A DNA stretch of 32,434 nucleotides from Ruminococcus sp. (lineage in GTDB: Bacteria; Bacillota; Clostridia; Oscillospirales; Ruminococcaceae): the NCBI RefSeq assembly GCF_024692365.1, contig NZ_JAILMR010000055.1, positions 1 to 32,434 of the forward strand, read 5' to 3'. Shown here piece by piece: positions 30,247 through 32,434 of this stretch. The position numbers and the translations under genes are program-made. Positions within the stretch are counted from its first letter, which is position 1; each line of letters begins with the position of its first letter. The notes under the pieces were generated by a model that searched no databases, was not told the DNA's origin, and was given only the letters and a program-made list of their open reading frames with translations.

Positions 30247-32434
30247 TTACTGATCATCGTCCTTCTTTTTGCGTCTGATAGCCAGGAAGCACAGACCAAC
30301 TGCTGCTGCGAATTCTGCTGCATTTATCAGAACTCTTGCACCTGTGTTGGGGTTATCTGTGTTAGTATTGGTGGATGTAGAAGTAGCAGTTGAAGAGCTG
30401 CTGGAATCTGCCGTACTGCTGCTAGAGGAATCAGCGCTGCTGGAAGACTCGCTGCTTGACGAATCGCTGCTGCTGTCTTCCTCAGAGGAAGAATCGCCCT
30501 GAGATTCATCTTCGGAGCTGTCCTCGGGACCTTCAACTTCAGGCTTGGAGCTGTCGTCGTCGGTCTCAGGCTTGGAGCTGCTGTCATCAACAGTCTTCTT
30601 AGCATCATTAACGGTGATGGTGTTGGAACCTACGTCAACGCTGAAGAAGCCTTCGCCGCTGTCAGCATCGGTGTTATTCTCAACAACCTTTACCTTGCCG
30701 TCCTTTACCTCAAAGGTCAGGCTGCTTTCGATAACTTCGTACTCGTTACCCTCTGCATCGGTGATGTTATCGCCTGTTTCGGTAAGAGTGTAAGTACCGT
30801 TTGCAAGTTCGATCTCAAGCTTCTTGCCGTCAACACCCGATGTCCAGGGAGTACCTGTTACGATGTTGCCGTCAGAATCCTTGATAGTCAGAACTGCGCC
30901 AGCTATCTCGGCTGCGCCTGTGATATCAGTCTTGGTGATAGTTACCTTGGCAGTAGTGATCCTCATAGCATCGCTGACGGTGATGATGTTGTTCTCGCTG
31001 TCAACGCTGTAGAAGCCGTCCTTGCTGTTATTTTCGGTGTCGTTGGAAACTACTGTTACCTTGCCTTCCTCAACCTTGAAGGTCAGGCTGCTGTCGATAA
31101 CTTCATACTCGTTGCCGTTCTCGTCAACGATCTTGTTGTTGCCCTCGGTCTCGGTGAGAGTATATGTACCGTTCTCCAGTTCAAGTTCAAGCTTCTCGCC
31201 GTCGATACCTGATGTCCAAGGTGTGCCTGTTACGATGTTGTCATCGGAATCAGTAACTGTCAGAACTGCACCTGTTATCTCAGCTTCGCCTGTGATATCG
31301 GTCTTTGTGATAGTTACCTTGGTAGTGGTGATAGCGCTCTTCTTTGCGTCGTTAACAGTGATAGTGTTGTTATCAACATTGAAGAAGCCCTCGCCGTTAT
31401 CCTTGCTTGTTTCGTTGGTAACTTCGGTTACCTTGCCATTCTCAACCTTGAATGTGAGAGTGCTGTCAATAACGTCATACTCGTTGCCGTTTTCATCAAC
31501 GATGTTGTCGCCTGTTTCGGTCAGAGTGTATGTACCGTTTTTCAGTTCCAGTTCAAGAACCTTGCCGTCCTTGCCTGATGTCCAAGGTGTACCAGTAACG
31601 GTCTTGCCTGTGGAATCCTTGATAGTAAGTACAGCGCCGGTGATCTCGGCTGTGCCTGCGATGTCGGTCTTGGTGATGGTCACCTTGGTGGTCTTCTGTG
31701 CATCGTTAACAGTAATTGTGTTGGAAGTGCTGTCAACATCATAGAAGCCTTCACCGCTGTTCTTGCTTGTATCGTTCTTAACTGATGTTACCTTGCCGTC
31801 CTTTACCTCGAAGGTAAGAGTGCTGTCGATAACGTCGTACTCATTGCCGTTTTCATCGACGATGTTGTCGCCTGTCTCGGTCAGAGTATATGTACCATTC
31901 TTAAGTTCAAGTTCAAGAACCTTGCCGTCCTTGCCTGATGTCCAAGGTGTACCAGTAACGGTCTTGCCTGTGGAATCCTTAACAGTCAGAACTGCACCAG
32001 TGATCTCGGCAGTACCAGCTATGTCGGTCTTTGTGATTGTAACCTTGGTGGTCTTCTGTGCATCGTTAACAGTGATTGTGTTGGAAGTGCTGTCAACATC
32101 ATAGAAGCCTTCACCGCTGTTCTTGTTGGTTGAATTCTTAACTGATGTTACCTTGCCGTTCTCTACCTTGAAGGTCAGTGTGCTGTCGATAACGTCGTAC
32201 TCGTTGCCGTTTTCATCAACGATGTTGTCGCCTGTTTCGGTCAGTGTGTAAGTACCATTCTTAAGTTCCAGTTCAAGAACCTTGCCGTCTTTACCTGATG
32301 TCCAAGGTGTACCTGTTACGGTCTTGCCTGTGGAATCCTTGATTGTCAGGACTGCACCTGTGATTTCAGCAGTACCTGCGATATCGGTCTTGGTGATGGT
32401 CACCTTGGTGGTCTTCTGTGCATCGTTAACAGTA
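30247..32434 (-). CDS. Sortase-anchored surface protein with SpaA/Cna_B-like repeats (partial, 5' end outside)
   Basis: At least 728 C-terminal residues are visible; the frame is open to the right edge and the true start is outside the window. Five Cna_B-like units of ~120 residues begin with (V)TITKTDI and contain PWTSGxDG, GTYTLTETG and EGFYDVDS or similar. The Lys of TITKTD and the Glu of TLTET are at the positions that form intramolecular isopeptide bonds in such folds. The three N-terminal units are near identical at DNA level (360-bp period). An ~85-residue Ser/Asp/Glu-rich stalk follows, then NPNTG, a hydrophobic helix (INAAEFAAAVGLCFLAI) and RRKKKDDDQ: a sortase signal of the NPxTG type. 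It probably forms a rod that projects a missing N-terminal domain. A GTG at 32403 is an internal Val codon, not a start. Confidence 0.9.
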   Translation of the reverse strand, partial: TVNDAQKTTKVTITKTDIAGTAEITGAVLTIKDSTGKTVTGTPWTSGKDGKVLELELKNGTYTLTETGDNIVDENGNEYDVIDSTLTFKVENGKVTSVKNSTNKNSGEGFYDVDSTSNTITVNDAQKTTKVTITKTDIAGTAEITGAVLTVKDSTGKTVTGTPWTSGKDGKVLELELKNGTYTLTETGDNIVDENGNEYDVIDSTLTFEVKDGKVTSVKNDTSKNSGEGFYDVDSTSNTITVNDAQKTTKVTITKTDIAGTAEITGAVLTIKDSTGKTVTGTPWTSGKDGKVLELELKNGTYTLTETGDNIVDENGNEYDVIDSTLTFKVENGKVTEVTNETSKDNGEGFFNVDNNTITVNDAKKSAITTTKVTITKTDITGEAEITGAVLTVTDSDDNIVTGTPWTSGIDGEKLELELENGTYTLTETEGNNKIVDENGNEYEVIDSSLTFKVEEGKVTVVSNDTENNSKDGFYSVDSENNIITVSDAMRITTAKVTITKTDITGAAEIAGAVLTIKDSDGNIVTGTPWTSGVDGKKLEIELANGTYTLTETGDNITDAEGNEYEVIESSLTFEVKDGKVKVVENNTDADSGEGFFSVDVGSNTITVNDAKKTVDDSSSKPETDDDSSKPEVEGPEDSSEDESQGDSSSEEDSSSDSSSSESSSSADSSSSSTADSSSSSTATSTSTNTNTDNPNTGARVLINAAEFAAAVGLCFLAIRRKKKDDDQ

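Noticed and set aside
31022..32104. Plus-strand open frames of 240 and 113 residues
   Set aside because: They are antisense shadows of the repetitive Cna_B units; their similarity to each other reflects the repeats on the coding strand.

Overview
The window looks like chromosome from a Gram-positive, anaerobic gut or rumen Clostridium-class bacterium close to Ruminococcus. The main pointers are an N-terminal type I dockerin on a large secreted protein, an NPNTG-type sortase signal, tandem SpaA/Cna_B-like domains, strong GGAGG ribosome sites, and many consensus TTGACA-17-TATAAT promoters. The genus is inferred from these features, not from any database search.

Layout, left to right. (1) 1-1170: a Xre-type regulator with an operator-embedded promoter, then a compact convergent locus that reads as a type I toxin-antitoxin module (26-residue membrane peptide plus a 3'-overlapping antisense RNA). 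(2) 1221-4943: three tandem paralogous secreted proteins on the minus strand, each with its own near-identical promoter; the third lacks the last domain. (3) 5052-5440: a ParB-type parS palindrome directly beside copy A of a multi-hairpin intergenic element. (4) 5460-12232: a uvrB - membrane glycosyltransferase - uvrA operon with a LexA-like box at its start. (5) 12368-13949: HU, a DUF6465-like basic-tailed protein and rsmG. (6) 14327-16211: a zinc-ribbon membrane protein and a Mug-like DNA glycosylase. (7) 16416-21575: a 1719-residue dockerin protein with seven Fn3-SH3 repeats and a C39-like cysteine peptidase. (8) 21626-25428: a NarL-type sensor kinase and response regulator, in opposite orientations, separated by two inverted copies (B and C) of the hairpin element, a DUF378 gene and a candidate small RNA; an ArsC-like protein lacking its cysteine is coupled to the regulator. 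(9) 25537-27425: a TSCPD protein and an aspartate aminotransferase. (10) 27687-30168: a TerD-family protein with a Gln/Asn-rich repeat, an AIM24 protein and an unlisted 46-residue membrane peptide. (11) 30199-32434: the C-terminal part of a wall-anchored repeat protein that runs off the right edge.

Genome maintenance is over-represented: uvrA, uvrB, a deoxyinosine/uracil-type glycosylase, HU and parS lie within 12 kb. The parS and rsmG suggest, without proving, a position in the origin-proximal part of the chromosome. Surface biology is the second theme: three secreted paralogs, a dockerin peptidase, a sortase substrate and a glycosyltransferase.

The most promising undescribed item is the ~290-360 bp hairpin element present three times (5081-5440, 22773-23062, 23117-23410). 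Its stems differ in sequence between copies but the base pairing is kept on both arms, which is the signature of a conserved folded RNA or a structured DNA element.
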